NCBI GenBank assembly: GCA_022641835.1
Contig: CP048723.1
Coordinates: forward strand, 186,001-250,000
DNA length: 64,000 nt
DNA from: Petasospora fabianii
Taxonomy: Eukaryota > Ascomycota > Saccharomycetes > Phaffomycetales > Wickerhamomycetaceae
Reading direction: 5' to 3'
The position numbers were made by a program, and so were the translations under genes. The notes beneath the pieces were generated by a model that did not search any database, was not told the DNA's origin, and saw nothing but the letters and a program-made list of their open reading frames with translations. How positions within the stretch are numbered: position 1 is the first letter of the stretch; each line of letters opens with the position of its first letter. Below are positions 50,360 through 61,159 of the stretch, piece by piece.

Positions 50360-53300
50360 ATGGCAGACACGAGGAACCGAACATCGAGCAACGGCACCCG
50401 ATGGGCACTGCCGCCCAAGGGAACACTCTCACCGGCTGAAGTGTTTGACCATACGGTCAGCCCCAGCTCTGATTCCATCCCACGAGACTACTTTTCAGAC
50501 CAAGCGCCTCGTCCAGCGTCGCCAATGCTAACCACCACATCAACATTGAGCGGCAAGGTCACTTCAAACAGCCAAACCTCTGAAGAGCTCACAGGTATCT
50601 CAGGTAGTAGGAGAGTTTCACGTACCAACGAGATGCTACTGCATAGATCGATTGATTCACCGCCGCACTCACCCAAGTATAATCATTTCACTATCACTGA
50701 GTCCCCATACTCATCGACTGACTCACTGGCGTCCCTAGTGGAACGACAACGACAGAACAAGATCATCCATCCATCTCATCAAAAGATTCTCTTCTGTAAG
50801 ACAAATGATACTCCATTAAATGTTTTGACATCACAACGCAGAGCTACTGCTCCACACGTTGGCGCCACGGGGAGACGCTCATCTACAGCTTCTCTCTTGG
50901 CCGTGCTTCAAGGACAAGCACCAAAGAAGAGGGTTAGTGACACTACTAGCAACATTCCCACTATCAAATCTCCATTGGCCCATGAATCAAGAAGAATGAA
51001 CCCACATCATAATCCATATCATGTACACTCATCTCCTTCTGTCAAGGAATCAAAAAAAGTTTCACTAGGGTATGATCCCGTGTCCCGCAAGAAAGTGCTC
51101 AACTCTTATGAAATAATCAAGGAGATTGGCCGTGGCGAGCACGGTAAGGTGAAGCTCGCTAAGCATCTCGAAAATGGAGAGCTTGTTGCTATCAAGATTG
51201 TGGATCGTAAGGGTCCTCGTCGACACTTTAAACCAGGAAGTTCTCAAGAGGAGAAGATTAGACGAGAAATTGCCATCATGAAGAAGATTAATCATCCAAA
51301 TGTTGTGCAATTGAAAGAAGTGATGGATGATGCCAATTCAAGAAAGATTTACCTGGTTTTGGAATATTTGGAAAAGGGTGAAGTCAAATGGCAGAAGGCC
51401 AAAGACGTGCCGATGATGACTTTAAAGGAATCGATGGTTGTATTCAGAGACGTCCTTCTCGGATTAGAATACTTACACTACCAAGGAATCATTCACAGAG
51501 ACATCAAACCGGCCAACCTTCTTATTGCTGGTGATGGATCAGTCAAGATATCCGACTTTGGTGTGTCATTTGCCTCATCTTTGAAGACTGGTGAACAGGA
51601 TGATTATGACTTGGCAAAGACTGCTGGTACACCTGCTTTCCTGGCTCCAGAATTGTGTCGTCCACTCGATGAATCCGAGAATGAGCATCCAGAGATCACT
51701 TACAAGATTGATATCTGGGCATTAGGTGTAACCCTTTATTGCTTCTTGTTTGGTAAGTTGCCATTCTGGGCTACAAATGAGTTTGAATTGTTCAATGTCA
51801 TTTACAGCGAAGATCTAAAGTTCCCAGAGAAATTCCCAGAAGACTTCACCGATGAAGACAAAAAGAATGCAATTGACTTGTTGAGTAAGATCTTGGATAA
51901 GGACCCGAAGAAGAGATTGAGAATCAAGAATATCAAGAGGCACCCGTTGACATTGAGAGATTTATCGGAAGACGAGATATCTACATATACCCAAGAACAA
52001 CAATCTTGCCAGTGTAAGATTGATGTCTCGCACGAAGAAGTTGATGTTGCAGTGACTGGTCTTGGTACCAAGCTTCGTAATGGTATTGCAAAGGCTCTGA
52101 AATTTGCAGGTCTTCAAAAGAAGTCGCCGACTAAAGCTACAGGATCAGTCTCTCCAGAGTCTGATGGATCAACGTCATCACTCCATGTGAATGGTCATCG
52201 CCGTATAAAATCCGGTGATGTCCAAGCTGAGACTCTTGCCAATGTTGAAGGTGATCTGTTCCTGAACACATGTTCTGCTGTCAACTCTCTTAATAACATC
52301 TTCAACGATGATGATCAACGAAGATCAAGTGTTTCACTGAGCACACATGCTATGTCGTCTCCATCAACATCTACAGGATCATCAATTCCAAAAGGTACAC
52401 AATTGGTTTCTCTACCAGTTAATGCCAGTTTTGCGTCATTGGACTCGGTTTATTTGGACAACCACGCACCATCCTACGCATACACCAGTGTTACGGATTC
52501 CAGAGGCCCACCACTTTCTTCACAGACTGATTCATCAGCAACAGCTACTTCAGAAAAGGATATCTTCCTCAGGATGAAAAATTTTGAGATGAACAAGAGC
52601 TCGAGGAAGAAATCTGACAACGCTGTTGCTCCGACATTCCTACTGAATGGTGAGGAGGAGCCCAACTCTGATGAAGAAGAGGATGAAAGCTCCAAGAGAG
52701 AAATTGAAAGCACTGGTCGTACATCTGAAGTTTCGGTTCCTTCCATTCTCATGAAGGGTTTCAGCACTGAGGTGATTGATGCAGAGCCAGTTACAAAATC
52801 TTCAACAACGTCAACCTCAAGATCTTCCAAGCTTCCGACCCGTGGTGCTCCAAAGTATAGCTTCTTCGAGACTTCTGATGATGAGGATGATTATGATGAT
52901 TATGAAGATGAAGATGATGGAGACAGTTATTTTGGTAAGGAGACATATGATAATGGTAGTGCTTCTGGTCCAGAAGTTGTATTTGCAGAATCAACGGATG
53001 ATGAGGTAACACCAGTGTTTGTGCCACAGCACACGCTGGATTCAAATCAGTTTGGAGAGTCTCCCTCACCTCCTGACAACCATGACTCAGACACAGATTC
53101 AGATGATGGAGAACTAATGCTATCCTTCAATAATGTCAGAAGACGCCACAATTCGATTGCCATATCACCACACCTTGACCCAAACATTGAGGACATGAAA
53201 AAGCTAGACCGTGTGGCATCGCCTCTGTCCCACAATGCTCCCAAGACGCCAATTTCAAGCTCCAACGCACATCTGATTGCCCAGCATCCACCACAGCAAT

Positions 53301-53437
53301 ACACCAATCACTATCACAGAGTAAACCCACAAGTTGAGTATCATCAGCATCACAACGTGGATACAAGAGGACGGTCCAATAGTATCACGGTGGGGTTACT
53401 CAAGGGTGCAAGTCCAGGACAAACAGAACAAACATAG
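50360..53437 (+). CDS. SAK1: Snf1-activating protein kinase, Sak1/Tos3 group
   Basis: 1025 aa. The kinase domain covers about 249-530: IGRGEHGKVKLAKH (G loop), VAIKIVDRKGPRR (Lys), YHYQGIIHRDIKPANLLI-type catalytic loop (about 375-390), DFGVS, then TAGTPAFLAPELC. The long insert and EHGKVKL glycine loop are characteristic of the LKB1/CaMKK-like kinases Sak1, Tos3 and Elm1. N- and C-terminal extensions are Ser-rich and disordered; acidic runs (ETSDDEDDYDDYEDEDD) occur near 835. Sak1 phosphorylates the activation loop of Snf1 (AMPK) when glucose is scarce. Length is near ScSak1 (1142). VFA1 and GLC7 in the same window correspond to YER128W and YER133W beside YER129W, which favours Sak1 over Tos3. 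Confidence 0.9.
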   Translation: MADTRNRTSSNGTRWALPPKGTLSPAEVFDHTVSPSSDSIPRDYFSDQAPRPASPMLTTTSTLSGKVTSNSQTSEELTGISGSRRVSRTNEMLLHRSIDSPPHSPKYNHFTITESPYSSTDSLASLVERQRQNKIIHPSHQKILFCKTNDTPLNVLTSQRRATAPHVGATGRRSSTASLLAVLQGQAPKKRVSDTTSNIPTIKSPLAHESRRMNPHHNPYHVHSSPSVKESKKVSLGYDPVSRKKVLNSYEIIKEIGRGEHGKVKLAKHLENGELVAIKIVDRKGPRRHFKPGSSQEEKIRREIAIMKKINHPNVVQLKEVMDDANSRKIYLVLEYLEKGEVKWQKAKDVPMMTLKESMVVFRDVLLGLEYLHYQGIIHRDIKPANLLIAGDGSVKISDFGVSFASSLKTGEQDDYDLAKTAGTPAFLAPELCRPLDESENEHPEITYKIDIWALGVTLYCFLFGKLPFWATNEFELFNVIYSEDLKFPEKFPEDFTDEDKKNAIDLLSKILDKDPKKRLRIKNIKRHPLTLRDLSEDEISTYTQEQQSCQCKIDVSHEEVDVAVTGLGTKLRNGIAKALKFAGLQKKSPTKATGSVSPESDGSTSSLHVNGHRRIKSGDVQAETLANVEGDLFLNTCSAVNSLNNIFNDDDQRRSSVSLSTHAMSSPSTSTGSSIPKGTQLVSLPVNASFASLDSVYLDNHAPSYAYTSVTDSRGPPLSSQTDSSATATSEKDIFLRMKNFEMNKSSRKKSDNAVAPTFLLNGEEEPNSDEEEDESSKREIESTGRTSEVSVPSILMKGFSTEVIDAEPVTKSSTTSTSRSSKLPTRGAPKYSFFETSDDEDDYDDYEDEDDGDSYFGKETYDNGSASGPEVVFAESTDDEVTPVFVPQHTLDSNQFGESPSPPDNHDSDTDSDDGELMLSFNNVRRRHNSIAISPHLDPNIEDMKKLDRVASPLSHNAPKTPISSSNAHLIAQHPPQQYTNHYHRVNPQVEYHQHHNVDTRGRSNSITVGLLKGASPGQTEQT

Positions 53438-53723
53438 AAGTAACGATGCAACGATCCAATACTGTGTTATATTTTGACGTTTTTACTTTCTAATTGCATG
53501 ACTTTTTGTTCTTTCATTATATTATAGACTTCATCATAAATATGATCTCATGTAACACGGAAAGGCTATACATATCTGAACCTGCTATGTATTGCTAATA
53601 GATCATGCCACCATTTTTGAGGATTTGCCAACTAAGTAGCACACTTTCCTGTATTATTAACGTCAAGTTATATTCCGGATAGACAACAAACCAGATGAGT
53701 CGAGGCTATAAAGCCAGGATCAA

Positions 53724-55268
53724 TCAATCCTGATTTGTATTAGAGGTGTCTTGCCCTGGCTGGACAGGATCACCCTCCTGTTCCTCCAGCTCTCTGGTCT
53801 CTCCATTCTCAGACAACAATTTTTTGTTTTCCTCAAACTCTCTCTGTTTCTCCAATCTTATCTGCTCTTCCTCATACATTCTCTGCTCATCCACCTTCTT
53901 CTTCTCCTCTTCCTTTGCCTTCAAATACTTCAGTCTCCTTGAAACATCATCAGGTACTTTGAATCCGTTAACATCAAAGAACTTACTTATACAACTGTTT
54001 TCGAGCCACGTGATATCATCCAAAGGATCGCAAGTGCATTGCGCCTTGAGTCTGATGTTTCTATCGAAGGGACATTGCTTCAAATTCATAAGACCTTGGT
54101 TGTCATTGTATCCGATGTTACCAAAGAACTGTAATTTCGTTCTGTCCTGCAGAAGAGTCACAGCCACGGTACGGATCGTTGAGTCCTCCCAAGCCTCGTA
54201 GTAGATACCACATGTTTTATCATAATAGGACGCAAGTTTCTGATAAGCCTCTGATCTGAAGAAGTTCAAATCACCAATCTCAAACCTTGTACGGATCTGA
54301 CAACCGTTGAAAGTCTCACCTTGATCGTCGGACATAAACTCCATCAAATGCTTGGGGGCAACAGCTGTTGGGTTTTCCTCTATGTACTGGAGAGTTCTGG
54401 ACCATAGTGTTGGATAACCTCTGACTTGACTCTTTTGGGCAAATGCGAAACCATAGGTCTTGTCATGGTCTTTAAGGTATCTAAATGGATCAAACCCAAT
54501 GTCACAAAACATTTGTGATCCAATATCAACACGCATGTAGTAATCGTATCGTTGAAGGGGCTCGATATTGAATATATCCTTTGCCCAAAATCGCTGCAAA
54601 TGTTTTACCCTTTGTGACTTATATGTGTTCACATTCTTCTGTCTCAGAATCTTTCTAGCATCTTTTAGCCTTGACTTGTCAATGTTGGATGGGTATGTCA
54701 GTGTGTCCCTTCTTGATGCAACGTGGTACAACGCTTCACCCGATGTCAAGGCACTAGTCATTCTTCTGAACATCTTGGATTGTGTGGTGTCACCAATAAA
54801 TAACCAGTCGTATCCGTATCTCTTGTTGAACCTATCCTCAACGCTTCGTATCGTCTTCAATGCAGTATGCAGTTCCATGTTTCTGGCAAACATGATTATC
54901 ACACCTTTCTCTCTTACGGGAGCAAGTTCCACACCGTCCTCACCTTCAACGTTCTTCACTTCTTCAAAATGAGCAGTGGTGGCAGCACTTTTCTTTGATG
55001 ACGTTGTAGCACTCGGATCCATTAGGGAAACACTCTCCACGTGATTCTGAACTTCCCATTCTGCAAACGACTTCCAACTTTCTATGCGAGCATTGATGAG
55101 ATCCATCTTCTCTGATAGTGATTGTAACGACTGTGAACCATACTTGTAGCTCTCAGCAGAGTAGAAATAGAGAAGTGAACCACATAAGAGGGACAAGGTT
55201 ATAGCGGCTAGCACTCGTGGTCTTCGTACGTCGAGACGACGTGTGGCGTGAGTAAATCCCCTCACCAT
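53724..55268 (-). CDS. KTR/KRE2-family alpha-1,2-mannosyltransferase (GT15)
   Basis: 514 aa type II Golgi protein. A short basic cytosolic tail (RRLDVRRPR) precedes one membrane anchor VLAAITLSLLCGSLLYFY (about 19-36) and a stem. The GT15 catalytic domain spans about 125-445: KGVIIMFARNMEL, YGYDWLFIGD, RYDYYMRVDIGSQMFCDI (DXD-like region), GETFNGCQIRTRFEIGDLNFFRSEAYQ and GIYYEAWEDSTIRT, which contains the Glu aligned with the Kre2 active-site Glu. The end is a charged coiled tail (KEEEKKKVDEQRMYEEEQ). These enzymes add mannose to N- and O-glycans. I cannot say which KTR paralogue it is; the extra C-terminal coiled tail is uncommon. The promoter shares an element with RAD3. Confidence 0.92.
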   Translation of the reverse strand: MVRGFTHATRRLDVRRPRVLAAITLSLLCGSLLYFYSAESYKYGSQSLQSLSEKMDLINARIESWKSFAEWEVQNHVESVSLMDPSATTSSKKSAATTAHFEEVKNVEGEDGVELAPVREKGVIIMFARNMELHTALKTIRSVEDRFNKRYGYDWLFIGDTTQSKMFRRMTSALTSGEALYHVASRRDTLTYPSNIDKSRLKDARKILRQKNVNTYKSQRVKHLQRFWAKDIFNIEPLQRYDYYMRVDIGSQMFCDIGFDPFRYLKDHDKTYGFAFAQKSQVRGYPTLWSRTLQYIEENPTAVAPKHLMEFMSDDQGETFNGCQIRTRFEIGDLNFFRSEAYQKLASYYDKTCGIYYEAWEDSTIRTVAVTLLQDRTKLQFFGNIGYNDNQGLMNLKQCPFDRNIRLKAQCTCDPLDDITWLENSCISKFFDVNGFKVPDDVSRRLKYLKAKEEEKKKVDEQRMYEEEQIRLEKQREFEENKKLLSENGETRELEEQEGDPVQPGQDTSNTNQD

Positions 55269-55743
55269 GGTAACTTTTTTTTTTGCCTTAGGATGATCAC
55301 CTCGGGAGCGTATAAAGACCGCTAAACGTATCCAAAAGTCTTATGACACTGCCACCTGGTTGCCGGATAAGCCTTGTTGATATGAAAAGGGCTCGCGACA
55401 CAAAGCACAAAGGCCCTAAAAAAAATAAATATTGAAAAACGTCCGAATCAGGAAGTTCCTTGTGATTATGGACCTGTATGGGGGAATCTAGGAAAACAGG
55501 TAAATATTCTTTAGATAAGACTTTTAACTACATACTAAATGACCTACATGGCACTTAGACAGAGCTTAACAGAACAAAATGATGCATCTAATCGGAAATA
55601 CCATGCGGGATATACAAGCGGCACTACCAACTGAACAAACGCCTTCAAATCAATAAAGCCATCTGGTACCAAATTATGTTTGTGATTGAAATGTTGTGTT
55701 GTTTTTTTCGTGTTTTTTCTTTGAGTCGTTACTTCATCTCCGT
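55269..55743 (-). promoter_or_regulatory. KTR-gene upstream region
   Basis: Contains CGCGACACAAAGC at 55394-55406, the same 13-mer as upstream of RAD3, inside a longer similar block (55389-55416). CCGAATCAGG followed by AAG is at 55443-55452 at a comparable distance. No ORF. Confidence 0.5.
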
Positions 55744-56633
55744 TTATTTCTTTCTGAAAGAGGAACCCTCGGTCAATCTGGCCTTACCACCGGTTGGCTG
55801 AGTCAAGACGGTGGCACAGGAGTCACAGGTGACAGCGGTCTGGGCGTGGGAGAAGACAGTGGTGATGTTAAGACAACCTGGGCACTTGACGTCCATGAAG
55901 AAGGATCTTGGGGACTGAACAAGGGTCTTAAGCTTGTGCTTCTTAGCCTCGGAGGCAGCAGATGGGTGCAACAAATCCTGAACCAAAACCTGTAAAGTTT
56001 GTTAGTAAGTCTGGAATTTTGAAACAGTGTGATATGAGAGAGCCTGGGTGTTATTATGAGACGTCAGATGACACGTTGAAACTAAGTTGTGCTGTGTGGG
56101 TGGGGGTCGTGTGCGCTTTACCTGATGTTGATTTGCCTTCGTGGTTGAGTCCCAACCCCAAACAACAAACAAACAAACAAACAAACATATGGGCACAGCA
56201 GGGGACTGAGAGTAGCTTGAAGAGTCAGGAGTTCAGCATAGGGTAGTAAAAGAGCATGGGAACAGTTTTGTATGATTTCCACGAGGCGTACTTCACCCTA
56301 GGCAGTGGCAAAAGGGCATCCTTGAGGTCGTGTGCGTAAGATCTTGGATTCCAACGGCAAATAAAACTCTCTTTAAACTGTCTTTTCGATACAATGAGTA
56401 CTTCTGATGATATAACTTATTCTTGGCTTTATCTTGGTCATAATAGGGGCAGAAAATGTGCGGTATGGTGGGGGCCAATTACTGGAGTTGTTGGGAAACT
56501 TGAAAGGTCATCTCGTCGTATGGAAATGTGATCGTTTTAGCTTGTCTCATAGATGTAATGTATATGTCTTGGTGCCGTTCTTTCATCTCAAATAACTATT
56601 ATAGGCTCTCATATGTCAAATGGAACGTACCAT
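55744..56633 (-). CDS. RPS27: 40S ribosomal protein eS27 (Rps27), spliced after ATG
   Basis: 82 aa, same length as S. cerevisiae Rps27. Exon 2 (55989-55744) codes [23 protein letters not shown] and onward, with the zinc-binding CPGC...CDSC ([30 protein letters not shown]). The four cysteines bind zinc. The only missing residue is the initial Met: exon 1 is the ATG at 56633-56631. A TACTAAC-type branch point and CAG acceptor lie right before exon 2, so the frame cannot begin at an exon 2 codon. The eS27 protein is a small-subunit component. Placement of exon 1 is likely but rests on a donor at 641 bases distance. Confidence 0.85.
55990..56630 (-). other. RPS27 intron, 641 nt
   Basis: Donor GTACGT directly after ATG (56630-56625), branch motif TTACTAAC at about 56010-56003 and acceptor CAG at 55992-55990. 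A CAAA/AAAC microsatellite is inside (about 56160-56186). Long introns at the very start of ribosomal protein genes are common in budding yeasts. I looked for a snoRNA in it and saw none that was convincing. Confidence 0.75.
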
Positions 56634-58229
56634 CTTGAATTTGAAGTTTAGAGATAACCTTTAAAACTTAGCTTCAACGTTGGCTGCCACTGTGTTGGCA
56701 TCCAATTTTTCACTTCTTTTTTTGCGCGGCCATCGACAATTTCTATTTCCTAATTAGGAATATCTCCAAATCAGGAAACCCAAGGAGCGGGAAGCGATGG
56801 TATGGGCAGCATGTCACGAAAATTGCTTCATTTGGACGACCAACGCGTTGCCCCGGAAGTTATAAAAAAAAGCAGTCACATGTGGTGTTTGGATGTGTAG
56901 GGCCTTTAACAAGTGGGTGTCTCATGGCTCTATAACATATGTTTTTCTGGTTTTCAGTTGTTAATGTGTGTGAAGTATACTATCATATATCGATACATAT
57001 ATAAATATATATCTGCTCGTTAGTATGCTCAGCGATGTATGACTTCTAGACTTTGGCCAGTTTGTCGTTCTGAGCAACAAGGCCAACCCTCCCCCTGAAA
57101 GTCTGGGGAAAGACCAGGATGCATGAAACATGAGGCACAATCGCAGCAATCTTTGATCCATGTAATGCAGTACTTCTACAATTCTTCAAACTTCAAATTA
57201 TAATATATTTAAGATAGTGGCATGGTTCAGACAGGACTAAAATAGACAGCAACACACTCCAAATACAAAACCTCGCAAACCGTAGAACACTCCGTACTCA
57301 TCATTGCTTTACAGATACGCAAGGTCCATAGACCGTACTATTCCCTAACGAGTTAAATTCCATCGAAACAACAAACCCCTGAGGTCTAAAAAACAGAACC
57401 TAAAGAGCCCATTGTGAGAGATGGTCTAGAGCACGCTTAGTGGAATCGCACAGATCAGAACCGCAGGTCATGAGACTCTAGCCAAAGAGTCAAATGACAA
57501 CGATAGCGAAAAACAGATCAATTGTGTTATCCAAGACTGGTGTATGTTTATTACAGAACAAACCTTCATGATGGTGATGTATGTGGGCCAGCTCAAAAGG
57601 TTGGTTGGTAGGTAGGTAGGTAGGTAGGTAGGTAGGTAAGTGTAAAACAGTAAATCAAATTCATGACGGGCAATGAGCAAAACAATGTAGCAAAAAAGAG
57701 TAAAGACATATGTGTTGTGTTGTGGGGTGTCAGTGTCAGTATATGGTAGTGTGTTTGGCCAAATGGTCTTGTTGAAACCTCATAAAACAGCAAACAAGTA
57801 GAGTTTTTTAAAAAAATAATCGAAGATCAGCAGATGTGAAGATATAAACGGAAAGCGGGAGAGGAACCAAGTTCAAATCCAAAAGACAGTAATAACACTT
57901 CATTTCGTAGTATACATGAACCAAGAAGTCAACAAAAGAGTAACAACCTGGAAGAGTGGAAAGGTGGTGGCGGGGAACAGTGACGATGATAGAGCGTGAC
58001 ACTTCATAGTCTGGACATCTTTCAAAGAGTTTCCAGAGGTGTTATGGATGTTCGTGTGCGTATGTGAGGGAGTAGCATAGATCATTGATGGATATGATAG
58101 AGGGGATGATAGGGATGGAATGTGATCAAGGATGATATGAACAAGAAAGAAAGAAGAAAGAGGAAAAAAACAGAACGTACAAAGGAGAAAGTCATGTCAT
58201 AATCGTGCATGTGTAAGCTGATAATATCC
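56634..58229. promoter_or_regulatory. RPS27 promoter and 3' region of GLC7, with Mcm1-like palindrome and GGTA microsatellite
   Basis: TTTCCTAATTAGGAA at 56746-56760 is an Mcm1-type box, 113 bases upstream of the RPS27 ATG. A second CC-N6-GG site (CCAAATCAGG) is at 56766-56775. A TA-rich stretch is at about 56983-57012 and a (GGTA)n run at about 57604-57638. The ORFs with YLPTYLPT repeats on the minus strand come from that microsatellite. 57100-58200 shows no gene. The last 150 bases, A-rich, are the GLC7 3' end. Confidence 0.55.
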
Positions 58230-59213
58230 TTACTTTGTAGCCTTCTTCTGCTTTTTAGGAGGTGTCATACTTCTGTTTTGACCAACCGAATTGTAATTGT
58301 ACTTTGGTTTCTTCTCAGCAGGTTTCAAAATCTGGAACGAACACAACAAACTTTCATCAACACTCATCATGGCACCGGCATTATCAAATTCACCACAATA
58401 GTTTGGAGCAGAGAACAACGTCACGAGTTGTCTCTTACTAAAGAATTCGTAACCATCTTCAACAACTTGATGAGCTCTGCAAATCAAATCCATATCATGT
58501 TTCTGAAGGAATCTTGACACAACGTCAGGTCCAAAAGTGAATGAAACACCACGATCATTCTCACTCCAACCTGTAATGTCCTTATCAGGATCGGACCAAA
58601 GTAAATCACAGAGAAGACCGACATCAGGGATATCTGTTGGTCTCATGACTCGTCTAATTTGTTCCATAGAGTTCAAATCTGGTGATAAACCACCATGCAT
58701 GGTGAAGATCTTTTCATCAATGATAGCAGCGATAGGCAAACAGTTGAAACAGTCTGTAAAAGTTTTCCAAAGTTTAATATTGTACCTTCTCTTACACTCG
58801 TCATAGAAACCATAAATTCTGTTAATGGAGGCACACTCGTGATTACCTCTAAGGATGAAGAAGTTCTCTGGGTACTTAATCTTGTAAGCGAGCAACAGAC
58901 AAATCGTTTCAAGGGATTGTTTACCTCTATCAACGTAATCACCCAAAAAGAGGTAGTTTGATTCAGGAGGGAATCCACCATATTCAAACAATCGTAAGAG
59001 ATCATAGTATTGTCCATGAATATCACCACAAATCTTGATTGGGGCCTCAAGTTCAAGCAAAATTGGTTGTTGGATAAAGATTTCACGTGCCTTCTTACAA
59101 AGGAAACGAATTTCAAATTCCTCTAGTTGCACTTGCTGACCAGGGCGGGAGCCTCTAACTTCCAGGAGTCTATCCACGATAGAATCGAGATCGGCCTCTG
59201 GTTCTTCAGACAT
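58230..59213 (-). CDS. GLC7: Protein phosphatase 1 catalytic subunit (Glc7)
   Basis: 327 aa, nearly identical to PP1 over residues 10-300: [68 protein letters not shown]. All metal ligands are intact. The C-terminus keeps the [14 protein letters not shown] tail with the TPP phosphorylation site. Glc7 with regulatory subunits dephosphorylates targets in glycogen metabolism, glucose repression (via Reg1 on Snf1), mitosis and mRNA 3' processing. S. cerevisiae GLC7 has an intron early in the coding region; here the reading frame is continuous. Codon 17 (59165-59163) is CTG at the invariant Leu of RLLEVRG, which sets CUG as leucine. Confidence 0.98.
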   Translation of the reverse strand: MSEEPEADLDSIVDRLLEVRGSRPGQQVQLEEFEIRFLCKKAREIFIQQPILLELEAPIKICGDIHGQYYDLLRLFEYGGFPPESNYLFLGDYVDRGKQSLETICLLLAYKIKYPENFFILRGNHECASINRIYGFYDECKRRYNIKLWKTFTDCFNCLPIAAIIDEKIFTMHGGLSPDLNSMEQIRRVMRPTDIPDVGLLCDLLWSDPDKDITGWSENDRGVSFTFGPDVVSRFLQKHDMDLICRAHQVVEDGYEFFSKRQLVTLFSAPNYCGEFDNAGAMMSVDESLLCSFQILKPAEKKPKYNYNSVGQNRSMTPPKKQKKATK

Positions 59214-60103
59214 AGTGTTAGTGTAATGTGAGATTGTTGTGTGTGTGTGTGGGGTAGAAGGGGAAAAAGCGTGGGGCGGGGGGTGATATGGCCTTATTCG
59301 CTTCTTTGTTGTTGTTGTTGTTGTTTAAGCGGGTTGCCTGTAGACGCGACTGGATGTGTGAAACTCTTCAGGGGGATGGCGGTTAACAGCAAACTTGTGA
59401 GGGGATAGAGCGTCAGCACGAAGTGATGACAAAAGTATGTGGATGATATCAGACGAACGCTATCAGTTGCGTAAGACGTAAGGAGATGGTGTTGGTATTG
59501 GCGTCAAAGTCTGGTGGCGCGGTGGTGATATTGCTAGCGTGTGCTTTTCGGTGGCTTCTCCGGCTGGGCGGCAACGAGGTGGGCGGAGCAGAGGCGACCG
59601 GGCGGTTGTAGTTGCGGTGATGTATAGAGCAGAGCCTTTATGAGGGCCACTGTGTAATGATAAAAGTTAATAGGGCGGCTTGTAAATACAGAGGCGACTA
59701 TGTTTGTTCTGAAGAAACAGAACAGCGGCGGTAACAGGGCGCTAGAGGAAATACCGTGTTATGGTTGCAGACAAATTCCAAAGGGGGGGGCAACGTTTTT
59801 TTGGCTCTTACTTTTTTTTTTTTTTTTTTGATTTGATCAAAATCGGAAGGTGTGTTTTTCGCAAGTTGCGCGCGTTAACTTCGTTAACTTCTGGCTTCTT
59901 TTTTTTTTTCGCGAAATCGTTCGATTGGGTGTCTAGGGTTACCCGGTTATACTTATAGATCCTGTTGTTACATGTGTAGCCTCGGCCTATGTCTCCACAT
60001 GCACAGATAGATAGATAAGGAAGTTGTGTAGCTTATTCTCCACACTCTATTGAAATTTCCTATCTTTTGTGACAACTGACATTACTTGATAAGACTACAA
60101 CAC
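59214..60103. promoter_or_regulatory. Divergent GLC7/VFA1 promoter
   Basis: No ORF of substance. GTTGTTGTTG repeats at about 59308-59324, a G8 run at about 59783-59790 and a long T run at about 59812-59829. GTTAACTTC occurs twice in a row at about 59873-59890. Repeated GGCG blocks lie at 59510-59610. Nothing is assignable to a known factor. Confidence 0.4.
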
Positions 60104-60715
60104 ATGACCACCCCTTTTAAGAACATCTATCATCTACGGAAAGTTGCAGACATTGACTCCCAACCATGTGCATTCTGTTACAAACCAACAACATCAGTTC
60201 TTATAACATCAGATTCTAAAAGTGATTTCTTCTATACTTGTAACATTCATTTACAAGATGTTCAATTTGCCTCACCGATTCATAGTCAAGAATACCTTGA
60301 TGCTAAAGCTAAGAAAGATGCATTAGATAAAGAGATCACTATACTTAAGAGACGATGGGATGAGAAAAATAGGTATGCCGGGTGGGAAAAGCTCATCAAT
60401 TATACCAAATGGAATAAGAATGAGTCCAATGCAGATGAAACAGTGGATGATAAGAAGGAAGAGAATAAGAAGAATGTTTCAGATGACAAGACTTCAAATG
60501 ATAAAGAGAAAGCTGATAAGAAGAAGCTTAAAGATCTAAGCATAGAATCACATGAATTTGAACAAATATTGACTAAACAACCAAGAGTTTATGCACTTAA
60601 TAAGGATATTTACAAGATAAGATTGGAAAAGAAGAAACCAAAACCTCAAATTGATACAACAGGTGTTAAGGATCTATCAATGTTTCCCTCTGTCCCTAAA
60701 AAGGCGCTTGACTAG
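60104..60715 (+). CDS. VFA1: Vps4-associated protein Vfa1
   Basis: 203 aa, start MTTPFKNIYHLRKVADIDSQ; the open frame upstream has no ATG. CAFCYKPTTSVLITSDSKSDFFYTCNIHL is the conserved Cys-rich zinc-binding N-terminus of Vfa1 (CFICYKPTTTVLL in S. cerevisiae YER128W). The middle is a lysine- and acid-rich coiled region, and the C-terminal part (LTKQPRVYALNKDIYKIRLEKKK) would be the MIM-like Vps4-binding segment. Vfa1 binds the AAA ATPase Vps4 and raises its activity on endosomes. It is divergent from GLC7. S. cerevisiae keeps VFA1, SAK1 and GLC7 within five loci. Confidence 0.9.
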   Translation: MTTPFKNIYHLRKVADIDSQPCAFCYKPTTSVLITSDSKSDFFYTCNIHLQDVQFASPIHSQEYLDAKAKKDALDKEITILKRRWDEKNRYAGWEKLINYTKWNKNESNADETVDDKKEENKKNVSDDKTSNDKEKADKKKLKDLSIESHEFEQILTKQPRVYALNKDIYKIRLEKKKPKPQIDTTGVKDLSMFPSVPKKALD

Positions 60716-60973
60716 CACTGCTTCATGAACCTACACACTAATCTACATAACAAAATCAATTGACAAGAAGCATATATCCTTTTAATGTGATACAAACTTC
60801 ATCAGAGATCATAATGTGTGTGCTTATATAATCTCCTGGTACGGGCACGCGTTATCCAACACGCTTAAAAATGATCCCCCGCCCCCATTTACGCAGACTT
60901 TACATAGAAATTGACTAATTTTGACAACACTTTAATAGTGTAACCAATAATCTACAAATCCGTTCATACCATT

Positions 60974-61005
<32 letters not shown>

Positions 61006-61159
61006 TTTTAAACCCTTCTAAACAGGACATTATAACGCGTCATCTCAGCCTTTACCGACCGCGAAAACAAACGCGTTGGATCAAAAACATGGAAAAAGGA
61101 CACGACTAACTACAACCACGTATATACGTTGCTATCAGATCCTCTAAGACCCCCACACG
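60716..61159. other. Intergenic region between VFA1 and EMP24 with (ATC)n
   Basis: A (ATC)n microsatellite is at 60976-61005. No gene. The final 100 bases are EMP24 promoter/leader. Confidence 0.5.

Noticed and set aside
56983-57180. Possible structured RNA between RPS27 and GLC7
   Set aside because: There are a CTGA and a degenerate ATGTATGA, but spacing and stems do not fit a C/D snoRNA and no H/ACA pattern was seen.
57468-57793. Two minus-strand ORFs with YLPTYLPT repeats
   Set aside because: Produced by the (GGTA)n microsatellite; no other coding features.
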